Shown here: piece by piece, positions 1-8,485 of the stretch
How positions within the stretch are numbered: position 1 is the first letter of the stretch
How the letters are laid out: the number at the start of each line of letters is the position of its first letter
Source of the DNA: Halodesulfovibrio spirochaetisodalis
GTDB lineage: Bacteria; Desulfobacterota; Desulfovibrionia; Desulfovibrionales; Desulfovibrionaceae
DNA length: 64,000 nucleotides
Assembly (NCBI RefSeq): GCF_001672295.1
Contig: NZ_JXMS01000010.1
Span: forward strand, 1 to 64,000
Direction: 5' to 3'
Position numbers and translations under genes: made by a program
The notes under the pieces: model-generated
What the model saw: only the letters and a program-made list of their open reading frames with translations
Told to the model about the DNA's origin: nothing
Database searches by the model: none

Positions 1-35
1 CAAAGCATGCAGGGGGCTTATATATGGAAAACAAT

Positions 36-67
36 GAAGGGAGTAGAAACGCCCTTCTACTCCCTTC
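36..67. terminator. Strong stem-loop at left edge
   Basis: A perfect 13-bp inverted repeat (arms GAAGGGAGTAGAA at 36-48 and TTCTACTCCCTTC at 55-67, 6-nt loop). On the minus strand it is followed by ATTGTTTTCC, so it may end a minus-strand transcript or act as the end signal of a gene to the left of the window. A second, smaller hairpin (GGTACAG/CTGTACC) lies at 112-131. Confidence 0.5.
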
Positions 68-630
68 CACAAGGATATGCAGTCCAACCCAGCGGACGCA
101 TCAGCGATACAGGTACAGCCCACACTGTACCAACCAACCCTACCCAGAGTGGCTACAAAAGCACCCTACATGCCTTTGCCGCTTCCTTATCTTGTTTACC
201 ATTGCGACAACGATGCAAAGCATCTCATCACGTGGTTCCCGGCTGCCCTATGCTAAAAGCAGGCGGTTTGAAATATACTATTCTGCGAAATCAAAAAAAC
301 TGTAGTAGCCAAAGGACTATTTCACATTCCTCGCAGCAATACACTAGAACAGAAAAAAACTCACCCTCGAATCAAGCGTGCTTTTATGCAAAAATAAAAA
401 CAAAAAATCAACATGTTAGACAAGTAAAAACTCACTTAAAAAACAAAAAACAGCAATAGGTTTTTACCCAAAAACACTCTTTTCCTCGCTCGTGAGCGCT
501 CACAGTAACATGCTAATTTCTTTTGAAAACGTTTTATAAAATGTAACTATTTGCTTATCTATAGCAGGGAGCCTTGCAGTTCGTCCAGCTTCAATTTCTA
601 ATAGTGTCAATCATTACAGTGCATAACTAA
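68..630. other. Intergenic region without a supported gene
   Basis: About 560 bp left of the ald terminator. Short open frames are present but have no recognisable domain, no convincing ribosome binding site and biased, low-quality composition. It holds a small hairpin at 112-131 and two short palindromes at 492-535, described separately. Confidence 0.5.
492..535. promoter_or_regulatory. Two LacI-type palindromes (possible operators)
   Basis: GTGAGCGCTCAC at 492-503 is a perfect 12-bp palindrome that resembles the symmetrical core of lac-type operators, and AAAACGTTTT at 526-535 is a perfect 10-bp palindrome. They lie 34 bp apart centre to centre in gene-free DNA. No LacI-family gene is in the window, so the assignment rests only on symmetry. 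Confidence 0.25.
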
Positions 631-660
631 AAAAGCAGCAGCATGAAATCATGCTGCTGC
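631..660 (-). terminator. Rho-independent terminator of the taurine operon
   Basis: A perfect 10-bp stem (GCAGCAGCAT 635-644 with ATGCTGCTGC 651-660) is followed on the minus strand by TTTTAGTT. It lies 125 bp past the ald stop and would end the permease-sarD-tpa-ald transcript. Confidence 0.85.
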
Positions 661-785
661 TTATATGACCCAAATAGCTTGTGCTACTTAGACGCGTATA
701 TACGCTTGCAAGGAGTTATCCTTACTTGTCATTCACTTCCGGATATAAGAGTTATGCTGAGCCGAAAGCGGATTGACAATCAAAC

Positions 786-1898
786 TTATAATACGTCTTC
801 AACAGGGGTGTATTCAAGGCCGAATGCGTCGCAAACAGCTTTGTATGTGAGTTTGCCTTCGTGAACGTTAAGACCGAGTTTGATCTCTTCGTTTTCCTGA
901 CAAGCTTTTTTCCAGCCTTTGTCAGCGATTTCGAGAGCGTAAGGAAGAGTTGCGTTAGTAAGAGCCATGGTGGAAGTCATAGGAACAGCACCAGGGATGT
1001 TAGCTACGCAGTAGTGAACAACGCCTTCTACTTCGTAAGTTGGGTTCTCATGAGTAGTAGCTTTAGAAGTTTCGAAGCAACCACCCTGGTCGATAGCAAC
1101 GTCAACGAGTGCAGAACCTTTCTTCATGAGTTTGAGGTCTTCACGAGTGATAACTGCAGGAGCTTTAGCACCTGGGATAAGTACAGCACCAACAACCATA
1201 TCCATTTCTGGAAGGAGTTCCTGGATTGCACCTTTAGAAGACATGAGAGTTGTGCAGTTAGCAGGCATTACGTCAGCGAGGTAACGGAGACGATCAAGGT
1301 TGATGTCCATGAGGTAAACCTGTGCGCCGAGGCCACAAGCCATTTTAGCAGCCTGAACACCTACAACACCGCCACCGATAACCATAACTTTAGCTGGTGC
1401 TACACCAGGAACGCCGCCGAGGAGTTTACCGAGGCCACCGTTGGTTTTTTCGAGAGCTTTAGCACCCTGCTGAATAGCCATACGGCCAGCAACTTCAGAC
1501 ATAGGAGTAAGAAGCGGGAGGGAACGGTCAGCTTTCTGAACGGTTTCGTATGCGATACAAGTAGCGCCGGATTCCATGAGACCTTTGGTCTGTGGCTCGT
1601 CAGCTGCAAGGTGGAGGTAAGTAAAGAGGATCTGGCCTTTACGGAGCATGCCGTATTCGGAAGGCTGAGGTTCTTTAACGTGCATTACCATTTCAGCTTT
1701 GTCGCAGATTTCCTGCGGAGTATCGATGATGGTTGCACCTGCTGCTACGTATTCTTCGTCAGCGAAACCGGAGCCAACACCAGCATTTTTCTCAACGAGA
1801 ACTTCGTGACCACGGGATACCATAGTGGTAACGCCAGCTGGAGTCATACAAACACGGTTTTCTTTAACTTTAATTTCTTTAAGTACGCCTACGATCAT
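786..1898 (-). CDS. ald: Alanine dehydrogenase
   Basis: NAD-dependent alanine dehydrogenase (L-alanine + H2O + NAD+ to pyruvate + ammonia + NADH), a cytoplasmic homohexamer in the family. The 370-residue length is the usual one. The catalytic Lys75 (in [11 protein letters not shown]) and His96 (in [11 protein letters not shown]) are visible, as is the NAD-binding GGGVVG at about 175-180. The ATG at 1898 has an AGGAGA ribosome binding site. It is the last gene of the minus-strand operon, 34 bp after the aminotransferase. In that setting it regenerates pyruvate, the amino acceptor for taurine transamination, and releases the taurine nitrogen as ammonia, as known for Bilophila. The family assignment is firm; the taurine role is inferred from context. 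Confidence 0.95.
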   Translation of the reverse strand: MIVGVLKEIKVKENRVCMTPAGVTTMVSRGHEVLVEKNAGVGSGFADEEYVAAGATIIDTPQEICDKAEMVMHVKEPQPSEYGMLRKGQILFTYLHLAADEPQTKGLMESGATCIAYETVQKADRSLPLLTPMSEVAGRMAIQQGAKALEKTNGGLGKLLGGVPGVAPAKVMVIGGGVVGVQAAKMACGLGAQVYLMDINLDRLRYLADVMPANCTTLMSSKGAIQELLPEMDMVVGAVLIPGAKAPAVITREDLKLMKKGSALVDVAIDQGGCFETSKATTHENPTYEVEGVVHYCVANIPGAVPMTSTMALTNATLPYALEIADKGWKKACQENEEIKLGLNVHEGKLTYKAVCDAFGLEYTPVEDVL

Positions 1899-1932
1899 TG
1901 TCTTATCTCCTAAGAATATCGAATTATTTTAC

Positions 1933-3309
1933 TTATGCAGAAACAGATGCAAAGGATTTATCAAGTGCATCAATAATTTCATCAATTTCAGATTTGCCAG
2001 CAATCAGTGCAGGGCTGAAGCAAAGAGTGTTGTTGAATTCTTTGAAGGAACGGTTGGTACGACCGATGATAACGCCTTCTTTTGCACAACCGCCTGCAAC
2101 AGCTGCTGCAACAGATTCTTCAACAGGCTCTTTAGTAGCACGATCTTTAACGAGTTCCAGACCCTGGAAGAGGCCTTTACCGCGAACATCGCCGATGATG
2201 GAGTACTTGTCTTTCAGTTCAAAGAGACGATCCTGGAAGTAGTCACCCATTTTAACAACGTTTTCGAGAAGGTTTTCTCTCTGGATGATTTCCATGTTTG
2301 CAAGTGCAGCTGCTGGACCTGCGGTACAACCACCGAAAGTGGAGATATCGCGGAAGTAGTGCATGCGATCGGAAGGATCTGCTTTGAACTGCTCAAAAAC
2401 TTTATCAGTAGTTACAGTACAGGAAATGCCTGCGTAACCGGATGCAACACCTTTAGCCATGGTTACCATGTCTGGGGTGAAGTCAAAGTGCTGGTAGCCG
2501 AACCATTTACCTGTACGACCAAGACCACATACAACTTCGTCGATGTGGAGAAGTACATCGTACTTGTCACAGATCTGACGAATGATTGGGAAGTACTCAG
2601 GAACAGGTACGATTACGCCACCACCAGCGGTGATTGGTTCGAGAACAACGCCACCAACGGTTTCAGGACCTTCATTCTGGATGAGAGTCTCAAGAGCGTG
2701 AGCACATTCAATGCCACAGCTGCCGTATTCTTTACCGAACGGACAGCGGTAACAGTTACAGTTTGCAAGCTCGATAAAGCCAGGTGCAAACGGACCGTAC
2801 TGGTTTTTACGCTCGAACTGACCAGTGGAGGAAAGTGCACCAATGGTAGTACCGTGGTAGTCGCGGTCACGGAAAATAATTTTGTGTTTAGAGCCGTCAC
2901 CTTTGAGGTGTGCAAGCTGACGTACAATTTTGTATGCTTTTTCGTTAGCTTCGGAACCGGAGTTTGAGTAGTACACACGGCCCATACCAGGCATTTTGTC
3001 AATGAGAGCGTCAGCGAACTGAGCACCAGGAATGCTGCCGGCAGTACCAGCGAAGTAACAAAGAGTTTTCAGCTGTTCGTAAACTGCTTTAGCAATTTCT
3101 TCACGACCGTAGCCTACGTTAACAGTCCATACGCCACCGGAAACAGCGTCGAGGAACTCATTACCGTTTGCATCTTTGATACGCATGCCTTTACCTTCAA
3201 CAACAACCATCGGGCTTGCATCGCCATCGAAAGCTTTGTGCTGGGTGAGGTGGTGCCAAACATTTTCTTTATTCTGCTGTACAGCGTTTGTTACTTCTGC
3301 ATTGCTCAT
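1933..3309 (-). CDS. tpa: Taurine:pyruvate aminotransferase (class III)
   Basis: A PLP-dependent class III (omega) aminotransferase of 458 residues. Tpa transfers the amino group of taurine to pyruvate, giving sulfoacetaldehyde and L-alanine. The PLP-contacting Asp257 (HIDEVVCGLGRTG) and Schiff-base Lys286 (TMAKGVASGYAG) are clear, and the C-terminal YFRDISTFGGCTAG segment matches what I recall of Tpa proteins. A cysteine-rich segment (C184, C186, C189, C198, C202) is an insert found in some relatives. The start is ATG 3309 with AGAAGGGT upstream. Its neighbours are alanine dehydrogenase and a sarD-like reductase, the same trio as in Bilophila wadsworthia taurine metabolism. An alternative omega-amino acid substrate (such as beta-alanine or hypotaurine) cannot be excluded by sequence alone. 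Confidence 0.82.
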   Translation of the reverse strand: MSNAEVTNAVQQNKENVWHHLTQHKAFDGDASPMVVVEGKGMRIKDANGNEFLDAVSGGVWTVNVGYGREEIAKAVYEQLKTLCYFAGTAGSIPGAQFADALIDKMPGMGRVYYSNSGSEANEKAYKIVRQLAHLKGDGSKHKIIFRDRDYHGTTIGALSSTGQFERKNQYGPFAPGFIELANCNCYRCPFGKEYGSCGIECAHALETLIQNEGPETVGGVVLEPITAGGGVIVPVPEYFPIIRQICDKYDVLLHIDEVVCGLGRTGKWFGYQHFDFTPDMVTMAKGVASGYAGISCTVTTDKVFEQFKADPSDRMHYFRDISTFGGCTAGPAAALANMEIIQRENLLENVVKMGDYFQDRLFELKDKYSIIGDVRGKGLFQGLELVKDRATKEPVEESVAAAVAGGCAKEGVIIGRTNRSFKEFNNTLCFSPALIAGKSEIDEIIDALDKSFASVSA

Positions 3310-3369
3310 TTTTTTACCCTTCTACTAAAATCAAAGTATAATAATAAAATATATAGTCAGCTTTTAGGA

Positions 3370-3426
3370 GGGGGAACCCCTTAGTCGCGACGGTGATAAC
3401 GGCTCCGGCGCTGCTAAGGGGGCCCC
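3370..3426 (-). promoter_or_regulatory. Structured intercistronic spacer sarD-tpa
   Basis: The 123-bp gap between sarD and tpa carries CCCCTTAG (3377-3384) complementary to CTAAGGGG (3414-3421), flanked by two short GC palindromes (GGGGAACCCC and GGGGGCCCC). No T-run follows on the minus strand, so it looks more like an RNA processing or stability element that adjusts expression inside the operon than a full terminator. Confidence 0.45.
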
Positions 3427-3432
3427 TATGCG

Positions 3433-4587
3433 CTAAAACGTTTTCTGTAAGTGGTCGAGAAGCTGCTTCTCAGTACACTGGCGCGGGTTGTTGTCCATAA
3501 GACGTTTTGCAGCCATTGCACGGGTAGCGATACCCTCGAGATCAGATTCCTGCACACCGTAAGGAGCGAGACCAACTTTAATGTCGAGGTCTTCGAGCAT
3601 TGCGATGAATGCGTCTGCACAACCTTCTGCACGCTCAAGAACAGGACCGAAAGTTTCTTCGCCGTTCAGGATGTCAGCTACGATTGCATATTTCTCAGGG
3701 TTAGCCATGTAGTTGAAGCTAATACCAACTGGTGCGAAACATGCCATCAAAAGGCCGTGAGGCAGTTTGTATTTTGCAGGAACAGAGGTACCTACTGCGT
3801 GGATAACACCGTTCTGAGTGTTACCGAAGCCGAGACCTGCGAGAGCGGAACCGTAAAGCATTGCTTCACGTGCTTCGAGGTTGGAACCGTTGGTGTAAGC
3901 TTTGCGGATGTTCGCTGCGATCATCTTCATAGCTGCAAGGTTCTGAGCATCGGTAAATGGAGTAGCACGCAGACCTACGAAAGATTCCATAGCGTGAACA
4001 AATGCGTCTACACCTGTCATTGCGGTAACGTGAGCTGGAAGACCAGTTGTGATTGCTGGATCAAGGATTACTGTGTTCGCGTACAGGTAATCACTCACAA
4101 CACCCATTTTGGCACCAGTTTCGTTGTTGGTCAGTACGGAAATGGAAGTCATTTCAGAACCGGTACCCGCAGTAGTAGGAACTGCGATCATCGGCATACA
4201 TGGACCAGGAACAACGTTTACGCCGAAGTACTTGGAGATAGGACCTTCGTGTACTGCGAGAACAGAAGCTGCTTTTGCAGTATCGAGTGCACTACCGCCA
4301 CCGAAACCGATCATAACGTCAGCTTTGAATTCGGTTGCTGCGCTGGCGCAATCCTGGATAGAGTCAGCATTTGGCTCGAGTTCTGCTTTTGCGTAGAGAA
4401 CAAACTCAACACCTGCAGCTTCGAGAGCCTCTTCTACCGGCTTGTGAAGGCCGAGAGAAGCAAGACCCGGGTCAGTTACGATAATTGCACGTTTACCACC
4501 GAGGTTTTTAACTTCGTCGCCAGCCTGTGCAATAGAACCTACGCCGTGTACAGTTTTGCTTACTGAATGGAATGTGTGATGCATCAC
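3433..4587 (-). CDS. sarD: Iron-containing alcohol dehydrogenase, probable sulfoacetaldehyde reductase
   Basis: A 384-residue group III metal-dependent alcohol dehydrogenase. The nucleotide-binding GGGS (97-100, in GFGGGSALDTAK) and the TTAGTGSE motif are present, with metal ligands Asp194 and His198 (GVDAFVHAME) and two further His residues in the HAVGTSVPAKYKLPHG segment. Placed directly before tpa and ald and after a permease, it fits SarD, which reduces sulfoacetaldehyde to isethionate with NADH in Bilophila. The family is certain; the substrate is inferred from the neighbourhood. No isethionate lyase (islA/islB) lies in this window. Confidence 0.75.
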   Translation of the reverse strand: MMHHTFHSVSKTVHGVGSIAQAGDEVKNLGGKRAIIVTDPGLASLGLHKPVEEALEAAGVEFVLYAKAELEPNADSIQDCASAATEFKADVMIGFGGGSALDTAKAASVLAVHEGPISKYFGVNVVPGPCMPMIAVPTTAGTGSEMTSISVLTNNETGAKMGVVSDYLYANTVILDPAITTGLPAHVTAMTGVDAFVHAMESFVGLRATPFTDAQNLAAMKMIAANIRKAYTNGSNLEAREAMLYGSALAGLGFGNTQNGVIHAVGTSVPAKYKLPHGLLMACFAPVGISFNYMANPEKYAIVADILNGEETFGPVLERAEGCADAFIAMLEDLDIKVGLAPYGVQESDLEGIATRAMAAKRLMDNNPRQCTEKQLLDHLQKTF

Positions 4588-4632
4588 TTTCTATCCTTTT
4601 TATTTGTTTAGTACCTTGAAATTATGATTCTT

Positions 4633-6078
4633 CTATTTTTTGAAGAATACCGGAAGATCTACGCCGCCCATCATCAGTGAACGCTGTGTCTTAAGATCAA
4701 GGCCTTTGAATTCGCTCATTTTCATTTTGTAGAAAAACGCGCCGAGAAGGGTCCAGAGTACCAGCGCAACCCAGGATTCAGTACCGATGGAACCAGGGGA
4801 ACCAGGAACGGTAAGAAGCAGGATACAGATGATAGAGCTCACAGAGCCAATCGCCGCAAAAATAATCTTCTTAGAGGTTGTCTCTTCACTGCGGAACGCT
4901 ACAGCAACTTTGTATGCAGCAAGGCAGGTAAAGAGGTAACCAATAACAGTACCAACCGCGGACATGTCTACTACCCAGTTGAGTACCTCACGACCGAAGA
5001 ACGGTGCGATGATGGTAAGCAGGGTTACAAACACAATGGATTTATGCGGAGTACCGTGCTGTGGATGAATGTCTCCGAACCATGCAGGGAGGATTCTTGC
5101 GCGGCCGATGCTGAAGAGCAGTCGGGAAGATGCGATAAAGAAGCCGTTAATGCCGGTGAAGATCGCTGCGGATACTGCGATTGCGAGAATCACACTACCT
5201 GCTTTACCAAGGGAAATGTGAGCAACATGGCCCGTAGCCCAAGGTACATCCAGAGCTAAAAGTTCTTTGTAAGGCATGAGACCGGCTACAGCGAGAGTAA
5301 CCATTGAGTAGAGAACTACACCACAGATGATTGCTGTCACCATCAGTTTAGTTGCCATCTCATGCGGAAAATCAAATTCTTCAGCAGCCTGTGGAATGGT
5401 ATCAAAGCCAACGTAGAGCCAAGGTGCAATAGCTACGATTGCCATGATAGATGCCATAGGACTGCGTCCTTCTGCGTACAGAGGGAACAAGTTGGAAAGT
5501 GAAGAGGTTTCGTGCATTGTTGTACCGGCGAAGAGCGCGAAAACGCCGCCCACGAGTGCAATTGCCAAGAAAACCTGAATCTTACCAACAAGATCCGCAC
5601 CGCGGTAGTTGATCCAGCCACAGCCTACGAGGATAGCAACAAGCATTGCCAGTTCGCCGGCGTAAACATCCCAACCCACGATTGTGTACAGATATCCAAC
5701 TTCAAATACCCCTGGAAGGAGGAATCTAAAGAGCAGCGCAAGCGCTGACGCGTTAAGTGCAATAATACAAATATAACCAAGCGCTAATGCCCAGCCGCAT
5801 ATAAATGCCGCTGTAGGGCCGAATCCGACATATGCAAATACAAATTCGCCACCAGCTACTGGGTACTTGCCAATCATGTCACCATAGCTCATGGCAACAA
5901 ACAGAAGCATAATTCCGCCGAGTGCGAAACCGATGCATGAAGCAAGTGGCCCCGCTGTAGGCAAAAATCGTAATGCAGGCAGTACAAACGCGCCCCAACC
6001 CAAAATTGCGCCAAGCGCTAACGCCCAAGCCTGACTAGGCTTAATTGTCTTTTTTAATGTAGTCTGTGTTTCAGCCAT
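4633..6078 (-). CDS. APC-superfamily amino acid permease, probable taurine importer
   Basis: A 481-residue, roughly 12-segment membrane protein of the amino acid-polyamine-organocation superfamily, with the early GWGAFVLPALRFLPTAGP helix that corresponds to the substrate-binding unwound TM1 and a later GFDTIPQAAEEFDFP segment. The start chosen is ATG 6078, which has a strong GGAGGG site. The frame is open further upstream to 6249, but that would place the start before the predicted transcription start of the sigma54 promoter, so the longer form is rejected. It is the first gene of the operon with sarD, tpa and ald and most likely imports taurine or a related sulfonate or amino acid. This role is inferred; other uptake systems such as TauABC or TRAP are unrelated. 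Confidence 0.8.
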   Translation of the reverse strand: MAETQTTLKKTIKPSQAWALALGAILGWGAFVLPALRFLPTAGPLASCIGFALGGIMLLFVAMSYGDMIGKYPVAGGEFVFAYVGFGPTAAFICGWALALGYICIIALNASALALLFRFLLPGVFEVGYLYTIVGWDVYAGELAMLVAILVGCGWINYRGADLVGKIQVFLAIALVGGVFALFAGTTMHETSSLSNLFPLYAEGRSPMASIMAIVAIAPWLYVGFDTIPQAAEEFDFPHEMATKLMVTAIICGVVLYSMVTLAVAGLMPYKELLALDVPWATGHVAHISLGKAGSVILAIAVSAAIFTGINGFFIASSRLLFSIGRARILPAWFGDIHPQHGTPHKSIVFVTLLTIIAPFFGREVLNWVVDMSAVGTVIGYLFTCLAAYKVAVAFRSEETTSKKIIFAAIGSVSSIICILLLTVPGSPGSIGTESWVALVLWTLLGAFFYKMKMSEFKGLDLKTQRSLMMGGVDLPVFFKK

Positions 6079-6136
6079 GTAGTTTTGCCCTCCAAAACCT
6101 TTCGGCAGCAGCGTAACGCTGCATAATCTCACTTTT

Positions 6137-6160
6137 TTTGACGTAATAAGATACGTCAAA
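6137..6160. promoter_or_regulatory. 9-bp-arm palindrome in permease 5' leader
   Basis: Arms TTTGACGTA (6137-6145) and TACGTCAAA (6152-6160) with a 6-nt spacer form a perfect interrupted palindrome between the sigma54 promoter and the permease start. There is no T-run on the minus strand (A residues follow), so a dimeric regulator site or an RNA leader hairpin fits better than a terminator. Confidence 0.5.
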
Positions 6161-6226
6161 CCTATAGAGTAGTATGTAACCTGTCCCACGAAGTTCATTC
6201 TACTGCTTTGCAACACTTCTCTTAGA

Positions 6227-6241
6227 GCAAGCCTTGTGCCA
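6227..6241 (-). promoter_or_regulatory. Sigma54 (-24/-12) promoter of the taurine operon
   Basis: On the minus strand the sequence reads TGGCACAAGGCTTGC, an excellent match to the RpoN consensus TGGCAC-N5-TTGC, with the GG and GC in the required spacing. It lies about 150 bp before the permease ATG and faces away from a sigma54-dependent activator gene. Transcription would start near 6215. Confidence 0.88.
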
Positions 6242-6313
6242 ATAATCACATTTTACACAACCTCTCGCATTATAAGGATTTTTACTGAACGCCCGATGAA
6301 CACCATCTAACAG

Positions 6314-6328
6314 GCAAGTCATTCTTGC
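6314..6328. promoter_or_regulatory. Candidate upstream activator site
   Basis: GCAAG and CTTGC arms with a 5-nt spacer lie about 75-90 bp upstream of the -24 element, the usual distance for enhancer binding by a sigma54 activator. A second palindrome (ATGCA/TGCAT, 6379-6392) sits next to the activator start and could mediate autoregulation. Both are predictions from symmetry and position. Confidence 0.4.
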
Positions 6329-6401
6329 ATTGCTTTTAAAAAAAACTTAATGAGATGTATAAATTTTCTGAAAAAACGATGCAGAAATGCATTAACTAGA
6401 A

Positions 6402-8153
6402 ATGAGGGACCCAATGCCAACATCTCGAACAACTCTTTCCAACTCGCCAAATGAGAATTTTTTCTCAACCGTACTTTGTAAAGGAGAAGAGTGGGTTATA
6501 GAAAAATTTACTAACAACCTACGTACACTTTTCCCTACTTTTTCACAAACTGAGACTCCTAAGTCATTTTTGAATCACATGCAACAGTACGCACTTCCTG
6601 CGGACCTTTTGCAACTTACAAATATGCCAGAAGGAGGAACAATTTTTGTAAAAATTCACAATGTTAACTACGGGGTCACCTGGCACTGGATTGATGACTC
6701 AACCAAGTTTCGTGCTGTTACTATCTACAGCATTGCAGATGAAGGCTTCCAAAACGCTGCGCTGCACAAAGAGGAACTGGATGTTCTGTTTGAGTCCATG
6801 CACGACGGCATCTGGGTTATTGATGGCGACGGTATTACCCAGCGAGTAAACAAAGCGATGGAGCGTATTGCCGGAATTAAGGCAGAAGGGGTGATAGGCA
6901 AGCATGTTTCGGAAGCGGTAGAAATGGGCTACACAACCACGTGTGTAACCTTGCGAGCTCTTGAAGCAGGTCACTCTGTAACAATGTTTGACGACTACAG
7001 CAACGGTGTGCGCTGCCTGAACACCAGTACCCCTATCTTTGACGCAAATGGTGAAGCATGGCGAGCCATTGCGTGTATCCGAGACATCAGTGAACTGAAG
7101 TCATTGCAAAGCAAGCTCAGTAAATATGAGCTGGAAGCACAGGTATATAAAGATAAGCTTAAAACGTTGGAAAAAGGACAAACTGAGGGTGTACTTGGCA
7201 ACAGCCCTGCCATGCTGCAACTTTCGCAGGATATCCAGCGCGCTGCGCAGGTCGATGCTCCTGTGCTGCTGCTTGGGGAAACTGGTACAGGTAAGACCCT
7301 TACAGCGGACACGATCCACAACAAAAGTGGACGAGGAGAAGGTGCCTTCATTTCCATCAACTGTGGTGCTATCCCGAGTGAACTGCTTGAAGCCGAACTC
7401 TTCGGCTATGAACCGGGGGCGTTCTCCGGTGCTTCCGATAAAGGTAAAGCCGGTATGTTCGAACTGGCAGACGGCGGCACTCTCTTTCTTGATGAAGTTG
7501 CGGAACTCCCTTTGCTCATGCAGGTAAAACTGCTGCACGTTCTGGATGGAGACGGCTACCGGAAAGTTGGCGGTACAACACAGCTGAAACCGAACGTGCG
7601 AATCATTGCCGCTACCAACAAGTCGTTTGAACAGCTCCTTGCCTCCGGCAAATTCAGGGAAGACCTCTACTACCGTTTGCGTGTTCTCATTGTTTCCATC
7701 CCGCCGTTACGCGAACGTGCAGAAGATATCCCACTTCTGGTGCAGCACTTCCTTACCAGCGCAAATCTTAAATACAACCTGCGTAAAACCCTGTCACCGG
7801 ATCTGCTGACAACACTTTCTCAAAACACATGGCCGGGTAACGTGCGAGAACTCCGAGCTGCTGTCGTCTACCTCGTTGCCATGTGTGATCAGGATCTCAT
7901 TACTCCTGATTATCTTCCGCCCCACTTCATTTCTGGAAATGATGAAAACATGGCTGCCATGTCCAGCGCAACGCGCATCAATATGAAAGACGAAGTAGAA
8001 ACTCTTGAGCGGAAACTCATTAAGCAAGCATTAATTGAAGGCAAAAGCACCTATAAGGCTGCAAAATTGCTCGGAACAAGTCAGTCCACCATTGTACGCA
8101 AAGCACAACGGTATAAAATCGGTCTGGTGGAAGTCAGCCACGACCTTACGTAA
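6402..8153 (+). CDS. Sigma54-dependent transcriptional activator with PAS domain
   Basis: A 583-residue enhancer-binding protein. An N-terminal region of about 120 residues has no clear family. A PAS sensor follows at about 125-235 (FESMHDGIWVIDGDG), then the AAA+ domain at about 260-490 with Walker A GETGTGKT near 292-299 and a Walker B/DE segment (GTLFLDEVAELP), and a C-terminal Fis-type helix-turn-helix (STYKAAKLLGTSQSTIVRKA). The sigma54-contacting loop reads GAFSGA (near 339-344) in place of the usual GAFTGA. It is divergent from the permease-sarD-tpa-ald operon, whose RpoN promoter it presumably activates in response to taurine or a metabolite. The in-frame ATG at 6414 has a better GAGGGA site and may be the true start. 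Confidence 0.92.
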   Translation: MRDPMPTSRTTLSNSPNENFFSTVLCKGEEWVIEKFTNNLRTLFPTFSQTETPKSFLNHMQQYALPADLLQLTNMPEGGTIFVKIHNVNYGVTWHWIDDSTKFRAVTIYSIADEGFQNAALHKEELDVLFESMHDGIWVIDGDGITQRVNKAMERIAGIKAEGVIGKHVSEAVEMGYTTTCVTLRALEAGHSVTMFDDYSNGVRCLNTSTPIFDANGEAWRAIACIRDISELKSLQSKLSKYELEAQVYKDKLKTLEKGQTEGVLGNSPAMLQLSQDIQRAAQVDAPVLLLGETGTGKTLTADTIHNKSGRGEGAFISINCGAIPSELLEAELFGYEPGAFSGASDKGKAGMFELADGGTLFLDEVAELPLLMQVKLLHVLDGDGYRKVGGTTQLKPNVRIIAATNKSFEQLLASGKFREDLYYRLRVLIVSIPPLRERAEDIPLLVQHFLTSANLKYNLRKTLSPDLLTTLSQNTWPGNVRELRAAVVYLVAMCDQDLITPDYLPPHFISGNDENMAAMSSATRINMKDEVETLERKLIKQALIEGKSTYKAAKLLGTSQSTIVRKAQRYKIGLVEVSHDLT

Positions 8154-8229
8154 CATTATATATGGAGTCCCTGCTTAAGACTTCTTTATCTCCCAGATTG
8201 AGACAAATCTGTGCAGTGTAAGGCGCGAG

Positions 8230-8280
8230 AGAAACTCAAGGGCGAAGCATCGTATGTTCTATGAGGGCGTTTGAGTTTTT
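8230..8280 (+). other. Stem-loop downstream of activator gene
   Basis: A 10-bp stem (8230-8239 with 8271-8280, arms based on GAAACTCAA and TTGAGTTTT) with a 31-nt loop sits ahead of the strong terminator. It may be part of a structured 3' untranslated region or a small RNA made from this end. Confidence 0.35.
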
Positions 8281-8320
8281 CGAAGCAACGCCACAATGTG
8301 CGGGTTTGTCATCAATCTGA

Positions 8321-8356
8321 GAAAACCTCTGCATTCGTATGCAGAGGTTTTCTTTC
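8321..8356 (+). terminator. Rho-independent terminator after the activator
   Basis: A perfect 14-bp stem (GAAAACCTCTGCAT 8321-8334 with ATGCAGAGGTTTTC 8339-8352) and a TCGT tetraloop, followed by TTTCG. It lies 170 bp past the activator stop. Confidence 0.85.
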
Positions 8357-8485
8357 GACTTTCTTTCCGACATCCTATACAAATTTACCCACTATTTTAT
8401 ATAAATGGATATGAGTCTATCCATTTTACAACAACCACTGATCGCTATTCGCATACAGAATCACCCGCCCTACCGGAGTCTCACT

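Noticed and set aside
7-459. Possible small genes at the left edge (7-459 and 24-305)
   Set aside because: No domain, no ribosome site and they cross stem-loops; they overlap one another in different frames.
861-4566. Long plus-strand open frames opposite ald, tpa and sarD
   Set aside because: They are antisense shadows of well-supported genes, Cys/Phe/Ser-rich, without domains or ribosome sites.
6079-6249. 57-residue N-terminal extension of the permease
   Set aside because: It would start upstream of the predicted transcription start at 6215 and lacks the strong GGAGGG site seen at 6078.
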